From NCBI GenBank assembly GCA_051656645.1, contig JBOGCH010000044.1, positions 83,989 to 147,988 on the forward strand: 64,000 nucleotides of DNA. The letters are read 5' to 3'. Shown here piece by piece: positions 17,636 through 25,806 of this stretch (within the stretch, counting starts at the first letter, position 1; the number at the start of each line of letters is the position of its first letter). The stretch is from JBOGCH01 sp051656645. Its GTDB lineage: Bacteria > Bacteroidota > Bacteroidia > Bacteroidales > Marinifilaceae. A program made the position numbers and the translations under genes. The notes under the pieces are model-generated. The model worked only from the letters and a program-made list of their open reading frames with translations, made no database searches and had not been told where the DNA came from.

Positions 17636-18133
17636 CTCCTCGCCATATAATTCTATCCATTCATAGCTGTTCCCTACGGCTTCTAGATAGCGTATAAAAT
17701 CGGTAACAGCAACAGATATTGAGGCTCTATTGTCATTGGGATGGAAAGACAATCTCTGCGCTTTTAAAAGATTTTTATCCAAAAACAGATGTACATGGTT
17801 GTCGGTATCGTTTATCAAACCAAAAGGACTTACCGATCCCGGTTTTAAACCCAAGTACTTATCCATTCTCTCCGGTGAGGCAAACGATAATTTTCCTTGC
17901 TTTAATCGTTGCTCTAAGTCCCTTATCGCCAGGTTCTCATCACAGTGAAATACCACCAGGTAGTGTTTGTTTCCCTTATGATTTCTAAAAAATAAGTTTT
18001 TACAATGCGTACTGTCTAAGTTTACCCAAAACTGTTTCGCAATTTCAATTGTTGGAGCTTCGGGATGTTCCAAATAATCGAACTCTATGTCCAATTTCTT
18101 CAAAAAATCATATACTTGTTGTTGTCCTATCAT
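17633..18133 (-). CDS. Prolyl-tRNA deacylase-like (YbaK/ProX family)
   Basis: A 166-residue cytoplasmic protein of the YbaK/EbsC editing-domain family, close to ProX/PrdX proteins that hydrolyse mischarged Ala-tRNA-Pro. HCKNLFFRNHKGNKHYLVVF contains the conserved KNLF and lysine segment of this group, and GSVSPFGLINDTDNHVHLFLD is the conserved GxVTPF-like active-site loop. Its start overlaps the cstA stop by 26 bases on the same strand, so translation is likely coupled. Confidence 0.88.
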   Translation of the reverse strand: MIGQQQVYDFLKKLDIEFDYLEHPEAPTIEIAKQFWVNLDSTHCKNLFFRNHKGNKHYLVVFHCDENLAIRDLEQRLKQGKLSFASPERMDKYLGLKPGSVSPFGLINDTDNHVHLFLDKNLLKAQRLSFHPNDNRASISVAVTDFIRYLEAVGNSYEWIELYGEE

Positions 18134-19559
18134 ATATTACTCTCTTATTTAATCTTCTTTTTCTATACCACCACACAAAACAAACCATGGATATTAGCAC
18201 AGCAGCGCCACTAACTGCATATCCCATCCATAAAGGCGCACCAAATCCTTCGCCCGCAATAACAATATAAGCAACAGAAACAGCAGTCATAAATAAAGCT
18301 GGGAGCAATGCAATATAGTAATTCCTTTTGCGTTCCACCAAGTACACTGTTATTGCCCATAAAGTAAATACAGCCAACGTCTGATTACACCATGCAAAAT
18401 AGCGCCATATTTTGTCAAATCCGTCTTTGTCGTTCATACTATATAAAAGTATACCCATGGCTACCAAAAACAGTGGTACAGATATTATTAATCTGTTTTT
18501 AATACTTCGCTGCTCCATTTTAAATATATCCGCCACAATTAAACGCGCGGAACGCAACGCAGTATCGCCCGACGTTATGGGAGCAAATATAACCCCTAAA
18601 ATTGCTAAAATAGCTCCTCCCGTACCCAACCAACTTTTGGTTATTTTATCTACAATCACCGCTGCATTCGTGGTTTCCATCCCGTTTTCACCAAAAAAGC
18701 AGGTAGCTGCAGCAGCCCATATTAAAGCCACGCACCCTTCGGCAACCATAGCTCCATAAAAAATGGGACGCCCTTGGCGCTCATTTGTCATACAACGCGC
18801 CATCATTGGCGATTGGGATGCATGGAAACCCGATATTGCTCCGCATGCTATGGATACAAACATCATTGGGAATATTGGTAACTGCTGGGGATGCATATTG
18901 GCTATTCCATCCGTAATTTCAGGTAATCCCCAGCCTTTAAAAAGCAGCATAACAAAAATCCCAACAGCCATAAATAAAAGAGCTACAGCAAATACCGGAT
19001 ATACTCTTCCTATTATTTTATCTATTGGCAAAAGCGTAGCTATCATGTAATATACAAACACCACAACAATCCAAAAACTAACATCAAAAGTCGACGAAAA
19101 CATATTGGCCAATAAGCCTGCCGGCCCGGCCACAAAAACAGCGCCAACCAACACCATTAGCACAATTGTAAACAAACGCATTATCTGCTTAGTTGTCACT
19201 CCAAGATATCTGCCTATTAATTCCGGGAGCGATTCTCCGTCATGCCTCAAGGACATCACCCCACTCATATAATCATGCATAGCACCGGCAAATATAGTTC
19301 CCAACACAATCCAAAGATAGGATGCAACACCAAATTTAGCACCCATTATAGCCCCAAAAATAGGTCCAAGTCCCGCTATATTTAAAAACTGTATCATGAA
19401 TATTTTCCATGGTGGCAACACCATAAAATCAACCCCATCCGCACGCGTTAGAGCCGGCGTTGGACGTTTACTATCGGGCATAAATACTTTTTCTACATAC
19501 TTCCCATATACAAAATACCCAAGTACAAGGAGTGCAAAAGCTGTTAAAAATGTTATCAT
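18108..19559 (-). CDS. cstA: Carbon starvation protein CstA family transporter
   Basis: A 483-residue inner-membrane protein with many transmembrane helices. QFLNIAGLGPIFGAIMGAKFG, GTIFAGAMHDYMSG and GFHASQSPMMARCMTNERQGR are strongly conserved CstA motifs. CstA proteins carry pyruvate or peptides into the cell under carbon limitation. It is shorter than E. coli CstA, as is usual for the Bacteroidetes form. First gene of a two-gene minus-strand operon with the deacylase. CAAAGTTA at 19582-19589 (TAACTTTG on its strand) may be the -7 box. Confidence 0.92.
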   Translation of the reverse strand: MITFLTAFALLVLGYFVYGKYVEKVFMPDSKRPTPALTRADGVDFMVLPPWKIFMIQFLNIAGLGPIFGAIMGAKFGVASYLWIVLGTIFAGAMHDYMSGVMSLRHDGESLPELIGRYLGVTTKQIMRLFTIVLMVLVGAVFVAGPAGLLANMFSSTFDVSFWIVVVFVYYMIATLLPIDKIIGRVYPVFAVALLFMAVGIFVMLLFKGWGLPEITDGIANMHPQQLPIFPMMFVSIACGAISGFHASQSPMMARCMTNERQGRPIFYGAMVAEGCVALIWAAAATCFFGENGMETTNAAVIVDKITKSWLGTGGAILAILGVIFAPITSGDTALRSARLIVADIFKMEQRSIKNRLIISVPLFLVAMGILLYSMNDKDGFDKIWRYFAWCNQTLAVFTLWAITVYLVERKRNYYIALLPALFMTAVSVAYIVIAGEGFGAPLWMGYAVSGAAVLISMVCFVWWYRKRRLNKRVIYDRTTTSI

Positions 19560-19660
19560 AGCAGTAGTTTTTAGATTACGTCAAAGTTAAAAATATATTG
19601 TTTATTAAAATAATCTAACCACATAAAACTACAATCGGATAATATCGTAAATGAGGACAA

Positions 19661-20641
19661 ATGCTCACTAATATGATTAATTATCACTCTATTAGCGTTT
19701 ACATCATTATTACTGCCTTTCTAGTAGGTTGCAGCGAACCTATGTCACGTTTCAAAGAGGATGAGCAAACCAACAACAATCATTTACAAATTGAACTATA
19801 CATACAGGACATTAGCTCAAAAAACACCTCATCAACAGATACGTTGGCAATACTAGCCGTAAACAAGGATAAAAGTGAACTTAAATACAACAACTCAAAA
19901 CAAGGAAAATATACAACAAAAGGCGAGGCTATTACTCCCATACAGCTGGAGGACGAACAAGCATTAATTTATAGCTGTCACCCCTATTCAAATATAAATA
20001 TAGAAAATGAAACACCCTACATTTATCTACCCATTGCATCACTCCCCATGAGTTTTGACATACATACAGCTACAACAAACTTTGCCACATCAGCTCATGA
20101 TTATCAATACGGCGTTGAATATAAAAACAACAGCTTCCGCACCATTGTCCCTACAGTCTCCGCAACTTCCACGAAAGCAACTCTAGGCATGAAACATGCA
20201 TTTGCAAGGATAAAGTTTACAATAACTGCGCCACAGGCATTCAACGCAAATAACGGAGCACTGCATTGGCTCAGATTTCAACGCACTGCATACACGCTCA
20301 CAGAAAGCAGTACACTAAACATTTTGAATGGGAAAATTGAACATACCGAAAAGGTGTATGAGGGATATAACTTCTATTTCCACAACCTATCCATGAAACA
20401 CATACCTACCGTTACCTGGCAATTCTTTGCATTACCGGCAAAAGCCATTTCCGTATGTCGCATGGATCTTGTTATTGACGGACAAATTATTGAATCGGGA
20501 AAACTTGACGATGTACCCTGGCAAGCAGGATTTCATTATGACTATTCCATTGAATTAACAGATAATGGTCTTGAAATAGCAACTATAAAAATTCAAGAAT
20601 GGAAAGATGGACAAACTAGCGAATGTACTATTATAAAATAA
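19661..20641 (+). CDS. Fimbrillin family lipoprotein (Mfa-like)
   Basis: A 326-residue lipoprotein; the start at 19661 or 19673 (MINYHSISVYIIITAF) both give the lipobox VGCS. The body matches the fimbrillin-like fold (Mfa_like_1): an N-terminal beta sandwich with LIYSCHPYSN and YIYLPIASLP, then LGMKHAFARIKFTITAP, the conserved MxHxLARI-like strand, and a C-terminal HYDYSIELTDNGLEIATIKIQEW typical of the last strands. It stands alone, far from the fimbrial operon at 36-44 kb, so it may be an orphan accessory pilin or a host-binding surface protein. Confidence 0.8.
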   Translation: MLTNMINYHSISVYIIITAFLVGCSEPMSRFKEDEQTNNNHLQIELYIQDISSKNTSSTDTLAILAVNKDKSELKYNNSKQGKYTTKGEAITPIQLEDEQALIYSCHPYSNINIENETPYIYLPIASLPMSFDIHTATTNFATSAHDYQYGVEYKNNSFRTIVPTVSATSTKATLGMKHAFARIKFTITAPQAFNANNGALHWLRFQRTAYTLTESSTLNILNGKIEHTEKVYEGYNFYFHNLSMKHIPTVTWQFFALPAKAISVCRMDLVIDGQIIESGKLDDVPWQAGFHYDYSIELTDNGLEIATIKIQEWKDGQTSECTIIK

Positions 20642-20672
20642 AAAAACGGTCTCTTATAAAAGAAACCGTTTC
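20642..20672. terminator. Terminator shared by the fimbrillin gene and the tRNA pair
   Basis: AAACGGTCTCTT pairs with AAGAAACCGTTT apart from one bulge; on the minus strand it is followed by a T run, seven bases past the tRNA-Gly 3' end. Confidence 0.7.
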
Positions 20673-20678
20673 TCTGTG

Positions 20679-20751
20679 AGCGAAAGACGGGGTTCAAACC
20701 CGCGACCCCCAGCTTGGAAGGCTAGTGCTCTATCAACTGAGCTACTTTCGC
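20679..20751 (-). tRNA. tRNA-Gly(TCC)
   Basis: A 73-nt cloverleaf on the minus strand. The acceptor GCGAAAG pairs with CTTTCGC, the anticodon loop CTTCCAA gives TCC, and the T arm GCGGGTTTGAACCCCGT is intact. The CCA end is not encoded. It lies nine bases after tRNA-Tyr and is probably cotranscribed. Confidence 0.95.
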
Positions 20752-20760
20752 ATAATGTAG

Positions 20761-20843
20761 TGGGGAGAGCAGGATTCGAACCTACGAAGACGTACGTCAG
20801 CTGAGTTACAGTCAGCCCCAGTTGGCCACTTTGGTATCTCCCC
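20761..20843 (-). tRNA. tRNA-Tyr(GTA)
   Basis: An 83-nt class II tRNA on the minus strand. The acceptor GGGGAGA pairs with TCTCCCC, the anticodon loop CTGTAAC gives GTA, and a long variable arm (TGACGTACGTC) is present, as expected for bacterial tRNA-Tyr. CCA is not encoded. Confidence 0.95.
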
Positions 20844-20883
20844 ATTGTCAATTTCAAGAACTCGTTGTTGTTGTTCGACATGA

Positions 20884-20913
20884 CAAAAGTACTACTTTTT
20901 CCTTTCCCTGCAA
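20884..20913 (-). promoter_or_regulatory. Promoter of the tRNA-Tyr/tRNA-Gly pair
   Basis: On the minus strand TTG (20911-20913) and TACTTTTG (20884-20891) are 19 bases apart, 40 bases before the 5' end of tRNA-Tyr. Confidence 0.7.
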
Positions 20914-21016
20914 ACTTTTCCCCGCTTTTTTTGCATACTTTTTTTCATACATCGTCGCATTTTTTTATATTCATTTTACTATCAATATTTTACGACAACA
21001 CTTTTTTCTAAAAAAA

Positions 21017-21616
21017 TCACAGTTCAATATCGTTTTGATCAATTAAATTATTCAACAAAGCATATACAGTAAGCCCGGACACACTCTTAATTCCTATTTT
21101 TCGGGTAATATTCTTTCTGTGCGATATTACGGTATGGATAGAAATATTATGCTCATCGGCAATTTCCTTATTTGTTTTTCCTTTTGCAACAGCAATTAGT
21201 ATTTCAATTTCTCTATCGCTAAGTTCACTTCCCTCCTGTTTTTCCTCCTTAATGGGTGGTAGCGCAGTTTCCAGCTTTTTAATAATTCTATTGCGCTGAT
21301 CTGTTACCTCTATATAATCATCAAACTGCCGTAAAACATCACTTTCAACAAAACTATATTGAATGGCTATCAATGCAAAAGCCGTAGTATTACCAAAACA
21401 GCTCCTAACAGCTCCGCGTTTACTATAATCAACTACATTAGGGTTCATTACCACTATATCCGGCTCCTCAACCCTATACTTATCATTAAAGGAGTGTAAA
21501 TCATCGCTCACACTTATCACTTTAAATTCCTTATAGAGTGCAATTAGATCCCGTAAACCTTCGCGCACAATCCAAGAAGGTTCAATAATTGCTACTTTTT
21601 TAATACCCTTATCCAT
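21017..21616 (-). CDS. LuxR-type regulator with a degenerate receiver domain
   Basis: A 199-residue protein. Residues 1-120 resemble a response-regulator receiver (VAIIEPSWIVREGLRDLI), but the phospho-acceptor position reads VVMNPN, an Asn where Asp is expected, and the acidic pair near the N-terminus is also incomplete. Residues about 132-195 form a LuxR/NarL helix-turn-helix (LSDREIEILIAVAKGKTNKEIADEHNIS, HTVISHRKNI). It probably binds DNA without phosphorylation. Its start overlaps the stop of the hemerythrin-domain gene by one base, which suggests a joint role in sensing oxygen, NO or iron. Confidence 0.8.
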   Translation of the reverse strand: MDKGIKKVAIIEPSWIVREGLRDLIALYKEFKVISVSDDLHSFNDKYRVEEPDIVVMNPNVVDYSKRGAVRSCFGNTTAFALIAIQYSFVESDVLRQFDDYIEVTDQRNRIIKKLETALPPIKEEKQEGSELSDREIEILIAVAKGKTNKEIADEHNISIHTVISHRKNITRKIGIKSVSGLTVYALLNNLIDQNDIEL

Positions 21617-22302
21617 CAGTTCATCTCCTCCATTTGTTCTACATATGGTATAAGAATACTATCCTCAACAATAGTATGCTTATTCAAATCGTCTTCCAAT
21701 AAATAAATATGGAATAACAAGTCGCTATAGTCCACAGCATCAGGAGTTGGTAAGTATTTAATCAGAATATTCTTTAAATCATGCAATTTCTCTTCAATAT
21801 TAGAATGATTCTCTTCAAAAGCATGAATATTAAAATTATCGGGCTTCACACCTTCCAATAGGCGCGTTATGTAAGGAAACACCATCCGTTCCTCATAACT
21901 AAAGTGATTTATTAATTCAGTTTTATATTGCTCAAAAAACTGCAGCAATATTGCTCCGCTACGTTTATCAAGAACACTACTTAATTCAACCAACTTATCC
22001 TCAATTATCACCAATCGCTCCGTTCTATAGTATGCGTGGGACTGTTTTAAGTACAACATCAAATCCGACACCGAAACGCCGGCTAACTCATCCTTCGTCA
22101 CTAAATACGAAGGAAAGCTATATATTTTACAAACCAATAAAAATAAATGAACTGATATACTGTGTCTCTCGCAAACATCGGCAACACTCAGCTCCCCTAC
22201 TCCTAAGCGCATACGGAAGCGTGGCAATAATAAGAGTACGTTATAGTTCGATTCTATTAAATCTGCCATCTTCATTTGTGGCATAAAATCCGCAGGATTC
22301 AT
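21616..22302 (-). CDS. Hemerythrin HHE domain protein
   Basis: A 228-residue cytoplasmic protein. Residues about 85-225 form a four-helix hemerythrin-like domain with the expected di-iron ligands: HAYY, HFSYEE, HAFEENH and HTIVEDSILIP. The N-terminal part (MKMADLIESNYNVLLLLPRFRM, GELSVADVCERHSI) resembles the ScdA/RIC-type N-terminal segment, but without a clear CXX motif. Related proteins repair iron centres after nitrosative or oxidative stress or sense oxygen. Cotranscribed with and overlapping the LuxR-type gene; the YkgJ gene lies 21 bases upstream on the same strand. Confidence 0.85.
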   Translation of the reverse strand: MNPADFMPQMKMADLIESNYNVLLLLPRFRMRLGVGELSVADVCERHSISVHLFLLVCKIYSFPSYLVTKDELAGVSVSDLMLYLKQSHAYYRTERLVIIEDKLVELSSVLDKRSGAILLQFFEQYKTELINHFSYEERMVFPYITRLLEGVKPDNFNIHAFEENHSNIEEKLHDLKNILIKYLPTPDAVDYSDLLFHIYLLEDDLNKHTIVEDSILIPYVEQMEEMN

Positions 22303-22323
22303 ATATTCTTAGTTTAGTGGTTA

Positions 22324-22812
22324 TCAAAATTCCTTTTTTAATCGCTCCAATATCTCAAACACTGCAGGACAAGTACGCGCATTACGCACAGCCAGTGCAT
22401 GGATTTGGAAAGCTTTTTTTCTGTCTGTATGCGGATATTCCCTACATGCCTTGGGTCTATCAGCATAAACTACACAGTAATTATCTGCATCCAGAAACGG
22501 ACAAGGCATAGATTGAAATACGTAATCTTTATCCTCATCAATTCGCAAATACTTGCCAATAACTTCCTGCGGCTTTATTCTCAATGCCGCAGCCAACTTC
22601 TCTATATCTCTATCCGTTATTCGCGGACCTAACGACTTACAGCAATTGGCACATGACAAACAATCAATTTCCTCAAAAACCTCTTCATGTAATGCTTGCA
22701 TTACATCGTCCAACTCTCTATGTCTGTTTTTCTTTATATTTTTAAAAAAGGTTTTAGTGCTCTTTTCAACTCGTTTTGCACTCTCCTCCAATGTTTCCAA
22801 CCTCTGTTTCAT
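22324..22812 (-). CDS. YkgJ family cysteine-cluster protein
   Basis: A 162-residue protein with the CxxCxxCC motif (DCLSCANCCKSLGPRIT) and further cysteines at MPCPFLDADNYCVVYADRPKACREYP, the pattern of the YkgJ family (zinc or iron-sulfur binding, formerly UPF0153). The N-terminal 40 residues are charged and helical. It heads a three-gene minus-strand cluster with the hemerythrin and LuxR-type genes. CAAAGATA at 22841-22848 (TATCTTTG on its strand) is a candidate -7 box. Function unproven. Confidence 0.88.
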   Translation of the reverse strand: MKQRLETLEESAKRVEKSTKTFFKNIKKNRHRELDDVMQALHEEVFEEIDCLSCANCCKSLGPRITDRDIEKLAAALRIKPQEVIGKYLRIDEDKDYVFQSMPCPFLDADNYCVVYADRPKACREYPHTDRKKAFQIHALAVRNARTCPAVFEILERLKKEF

Positions 22813-23160
22813 CTAGTTATACCATAATAGTTTCTATGAACAAAGATAATCTTTTTTATTTCTATCTGCAGCACTCTTTATTGCATTCATACCGCAATAT
22901 TTAGGCTTTCCATAACAGCAATTTAACTAATGGAATTGTATTTTTTCTACTATTAAACATATTTTTGCAACATGCGAGTGAAATAAGGGATAATAGGAAG
23001 CTATCAAACACATCGTGCCCAATATCTTTTAACAATATAGTGACTTACTTTATTTCAATAAATGTTTGCAATGGCAACAATATTGAAAATCAGATTACAT
23101 CAAGGCATCGTTATTAAACGTTACCTTTAAACACTGTAATTATTTTTATTTTAAAAGCGT
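22813..23160. other. Divergent YkgJ/sigma factor intergenic region
   Basis: It holds a candidate minus-strand -7 box at 22841-22848 and a good plus-strand promoter at 22936-22967. If that promoter is used, the sigma factor mRNA has a leader of about 185 bases (to 23160). No ORF or strong hairpin is visible in it. Confidence 0.5.
22936..22967 (+). promoter_or_regulatory. Probable promoter of the ECF sigma gene
   Basis: TTG at 22936-22938 and TATTTTTG at 22960-22967 with a 21-base spacer, reading toward the gene at 23161. Confidence 0.5.
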
Positions 23161-23718
23161 ATGGCTTACCAATTTAACAATAAATCAGCATTTGAGGAGA
23201 TATTTAAAAAATATTACCCGGACCTTGTTGATTCTATTTTTTGTCAATTGGGCGATCGCGAAATAGCAAAGGATATGGCACAGGATATCTTTATTAAGCT
23301 ATATGAATCCAAATGTACTTTCAAATCCATTTCTAATTTAAGGGGATGGCTATACCAGTGTGCCAATAATGCGTGTATTGACTATTTTAGAGCAATGAAA
23401 ATAAGAGAAAATCATAGCACACTCATTGCTGAGTATCTCATATTTATCAACGAACCTTATGTAGAAGTTGACGGCGTATTAACTGCCAAAATCAAAAGAG
23501 CTCTTGATCTATTACCTAAACACTGTAGGCTTATTATTAGAATGAATATCGAAGAAAACAAAAAATACAAGGACATCGCTAACGAATTAAATATATCTAT
23601 TAACACTGTACGGAAACAAGTAAGCCGTGGCTACTCCAAGCTTAGAGCGTATTTAAACCACAACTCCTCCTCGTTTATTTTATATTGTGCACTCATAAAA
23701 CGTAACACATTTCAATAG
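23161..23718 (+). CDS. ECF-type RNA polymerase sigma factor
   Basis: A 185-residue sigma-70 family protein. Region 2 spans about residues 10-78 (DMAQDIFIKLYES, NLRGWLYQCANNACIDYFR) and region 4 about 118-170 (LPKHCRLIIRMNIEENKKYKDIA, LNISINTVRKQVSRGYSKLR). No anti-sigma (FecR) gene or TonB receptor adjoins it, unlike most Bacteroidetes ECF factors that control polysaccharide loci. It is a free-standing regulator of unknown trigger. The last 20 residues are hydrophobic and non-conserved in look. Confidence 0.88.
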   Translation: MAYQFNNKSAFEEIFKKYYPDLVDSIFCQLGDREIAKDMAQDIFIKLYESKCTFKSISNLRGWLYQCANNACIDYFRAMKIRENHSTLIAEYLIFINEPYVEVDGVLTAKIKRALDLLPKHCRLIIRMNIEENKKYKDIANELNISINTVRKQVSRGYSKLRAYLNHNSSSFILYCALIKRNTFQ

Positions 23719-24168
23719 TCCTTTTCCTTTTCGCTGCGCAATCTCTAATCTTATCCTTACCCACACTCGCACTCTGCTTGCCCCCTGTTTGCTCTCTCCT
23801 TGCTCTCTATCAAGTCCGTATTAACTTCGCATTAAGTTCGTGTCATGTTCGTATCTATAGACACGAACTTAATACGAACTTAATGCGAAGTTAATACCTA
23901 TTTGACAGGCTGTAAACAGGGCGTAAGCAGAGCGCGGGTAGAGCGCGGAATAAAAGCAACTATCATTCATATAAAAAGCGTGTTTAACGCAACACTCAGG
24001 TTGGTTACTTCGCTCTATTTCGTATGTCTAGAAATAATAGATATTTAGCTTTTTTTCAACAAACAAAACCTTCCTCCATACGTAATTAGTTGTAGCACAA
24101 CTGTTGAATATTTGACAGGTGTGCTGCTACCATGTAAACCTATTTTATTTTTTTATAAACCAGCAATT
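23719..24168. other. Intergenic region with palindromic element, before the ThDP operon
   Basis: The palindrome at about 23760-23955 fills the first half. The second half (23956-24168) is AT-rich leader or promoter sequence of the ThDP operon; I see no definite TAnnTTTG box. An in-frame extension of the ThDP gene back to 24112 starts inside this region and is not needed. Confidence 0.5.
23760..23955. repeat. Palindromic element of 11-nt units with CTATAG core (copy 2)
   Basis: Reading outward from the core CTATAG (23855-23860): the left inner units are 23844-23854, 23833-23843, 23822-23832 and 23811-23821 (consensus near TAAGTTCGTAT), then a 7-nt spacer, then outer units 23793-23803, 23782-23792 and 23771-23781 (near TCTCTGTTTGC). 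The right side mirrors this: 23861-23904 in four units, a 7-nt spacer, and 23912-23944 in three. The arms are complementary with mismatches spread evenly. It is a sister of the element at 50.5-50.7 kb. Function unknown. Confidence 0.9.
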
Positions 24169-25758
24169 ATGGCAAAATACATTGGAGAATTGATTGTCGA
24201 TATTCTAAAAGCGTCAAACGTTAAACGCGTATGGGGTATTACCGGCGACAGCGCAAATTTTATAACCGAAGCGATATTTAAAAGTGATATCAAATTCATG
24301 CATGTACGCCATGAAGAGGTAGCGGGGTTTGCCTGCGGGGGCGACGCGTTAGTAAATAACAATTTATCGGTGTGTATTGGCTCCTGCGGTCCGGGTGCAC
24401 TTCATTTGGTGTACGGCCTGTATGACGCTAACCGTAACGGAGCACCCGTATTGTGTATTGCTACACAGATTCCAAAAAATGAGATAGGTACAAACTATGT
24501 TCAGGAGACAGATACAATCAGTCTATATAGGGATTGTAGTGTTTATTGCGAGTATGTACAATCGGCAGAGCAGTTACCACGTATAATGGGTATTGCCATG
24601 CAAACTGCTGTTGCACGTAAAGGCGTTGCAGTGATAGTTGTTCCGGGCGATATATCGTCACAGGCATTATCCGGTAAACCAAACACATGCTACGTACCTC
24701 ATCACTGTAACCCCGTAATTATTCCGGGAAATGAGGAACTTTCCACATTAGCTCAACTCATTAACGGTAGTGAAAAAATTACAGTTATAGGCGGAAAAGG
24801 TTGTGAAAAGGCCGAGGAGTCCGTTAAGAGTTTTGTTCAAAAAATTAAAGCTCCACTTGGATGGAGTTTTAACAGTAAAGCATTTTTAGCTTATGACAAT
24901 CCATATCCTATTGGTTGTATTGGTGCATACGGAGACCAGTGTACTGAGCATGCCATTAAACAGAGCGAACTTTTACTTTTGCTAGGCATTGACGGTGACT
25001 GCGAAATGCTTGACAACACTAACGCAACTAAGGTACAATTAATTAATCAAGGCGAAAATTTAGCACAAAATCACTGGATTGATTATGGTTTTGTAGGCAA
25101 CGTTAAGGATACATTGGATGCTTTATTACCTCTTTTAGATACGAAGGACAAAACAACATTTGCTGAGGAATCAGCAAAAATATACAACAACAAACTAGCG
25201 GACTATAAAGCTGATAGTGAAAAAATTACAGGCAAACAGAATAAAATAAGTGCTGAATATTTAATGGCACTACTAAATTCAAAAACGCCAAATAATTGTA
25301 ATTACTGTTTGGATACAGGCACACCACTCATATTGGGACAACGCTATATCACCGCAAGTAAGGAACGTCGTTTCTTCCAATCGGCCGAATATAGCTCCAT
25401 GGGAAATGCTATGCCCACTTCCTTTGGGGTTAGTTGTGCCGAGGATGATACTCCTGTTATTGCAGTTTGTGGGGACGGTGGCATTTCTATGCTACTTGGG
25501 GATTTACTTACGGTGCTACAAGAACGTATTCACGTTAAAATTCTTATTCTTAACAACTCACGCTATGATTTTTTTGCAAAATATACAGGAAAGGATAGCA
25601 ATACAGGAGTACAGTTAGGGAATACAAACTTTGCACAACTTGCTCAAAACTTGGGTATTCCATCCTTACGCGTTGAACAGGCTGCCGAACTTGAAAAAAG
25701 CATGGAACAATGGTTATTAACTCCAGGTGCTTGCGTGATGGATGTAGTAGTTGAGTAA
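24169..25758 (+). CDS. ThDP-dependent enzyme, pyruvate oxidase/dehydrogenase-like (1)
   Basis: A 529-residue protein starting MAKYIGELIVDILK; an in-frame start at 24112 would add 19 residues of poor match. The three-domain ThDP fold is present: an N-terminal Pyr domain with RHEEVAGFACGGDA (catalytic Glu near 49), a middle domain (about 185-320), and a C-terminal PP domain with CGDGGISMLLGDLLTVLQE and ILNNSRYDFFAKY for the ThDP diphosphate and Mg2+. The overall pattern resembles PoxB-type pyruvate dehydrogenase (quinone) or pyruvate oxidase. It ends at MDVVVE and lacks the C-terminal membrane-binding tail that its neighbour has. First gene of the four-gene operon. Confidence 0.8.
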   Translation: MAKYIGELIVDILKASNVKRVWGITGDSANFITEAIFKSDIKFMHVRHEEVAGFACGGDALVNNNLSVCIGSCGPGALHLVYGLYDANRNGAPVLCIATQIPKNEIGTNYVQETDTISLYRDCSVYCEYVQSAEQLPRIMGIAMQTAVARKGVAVIVVPGDISSQALSGKPNTCYVPHHCNPVIIPGNEELSTLAQLINGSEKITVIGGKGCEKAEESVKSFVQKIKAPLGWSFNSKAFLAYDNPYPIGCIGAYGDQCTEHAIKQSELLLLLGIDGDCEMLDNTNATKVQLINQGENLAQNHWIDYGFVGNVKDTLDALLPLLDTKDKTTFAEESAKIYNNKLADYKADSEKITGKQNKISAEYLMALLNSKTPNNCNYCLDTGTPLILGQRYITASKERRFFQSAEYSSMGNAMPTSFGVSCAEDDTPVIAVCGDGGISMLLGDLLTVLQERIHVKILILNNSRYDFFAKYTGKDSNTGVQLGNTNFAQLAQNLGIPSLRVEQAAELEKSMEQWLLTPGACVMDVVVE

Positions 25759-25806
25759 GCCACCCTCTGCTTTTTTGATTAATAATTTTGAATAATTGGA
25801 AGAACA

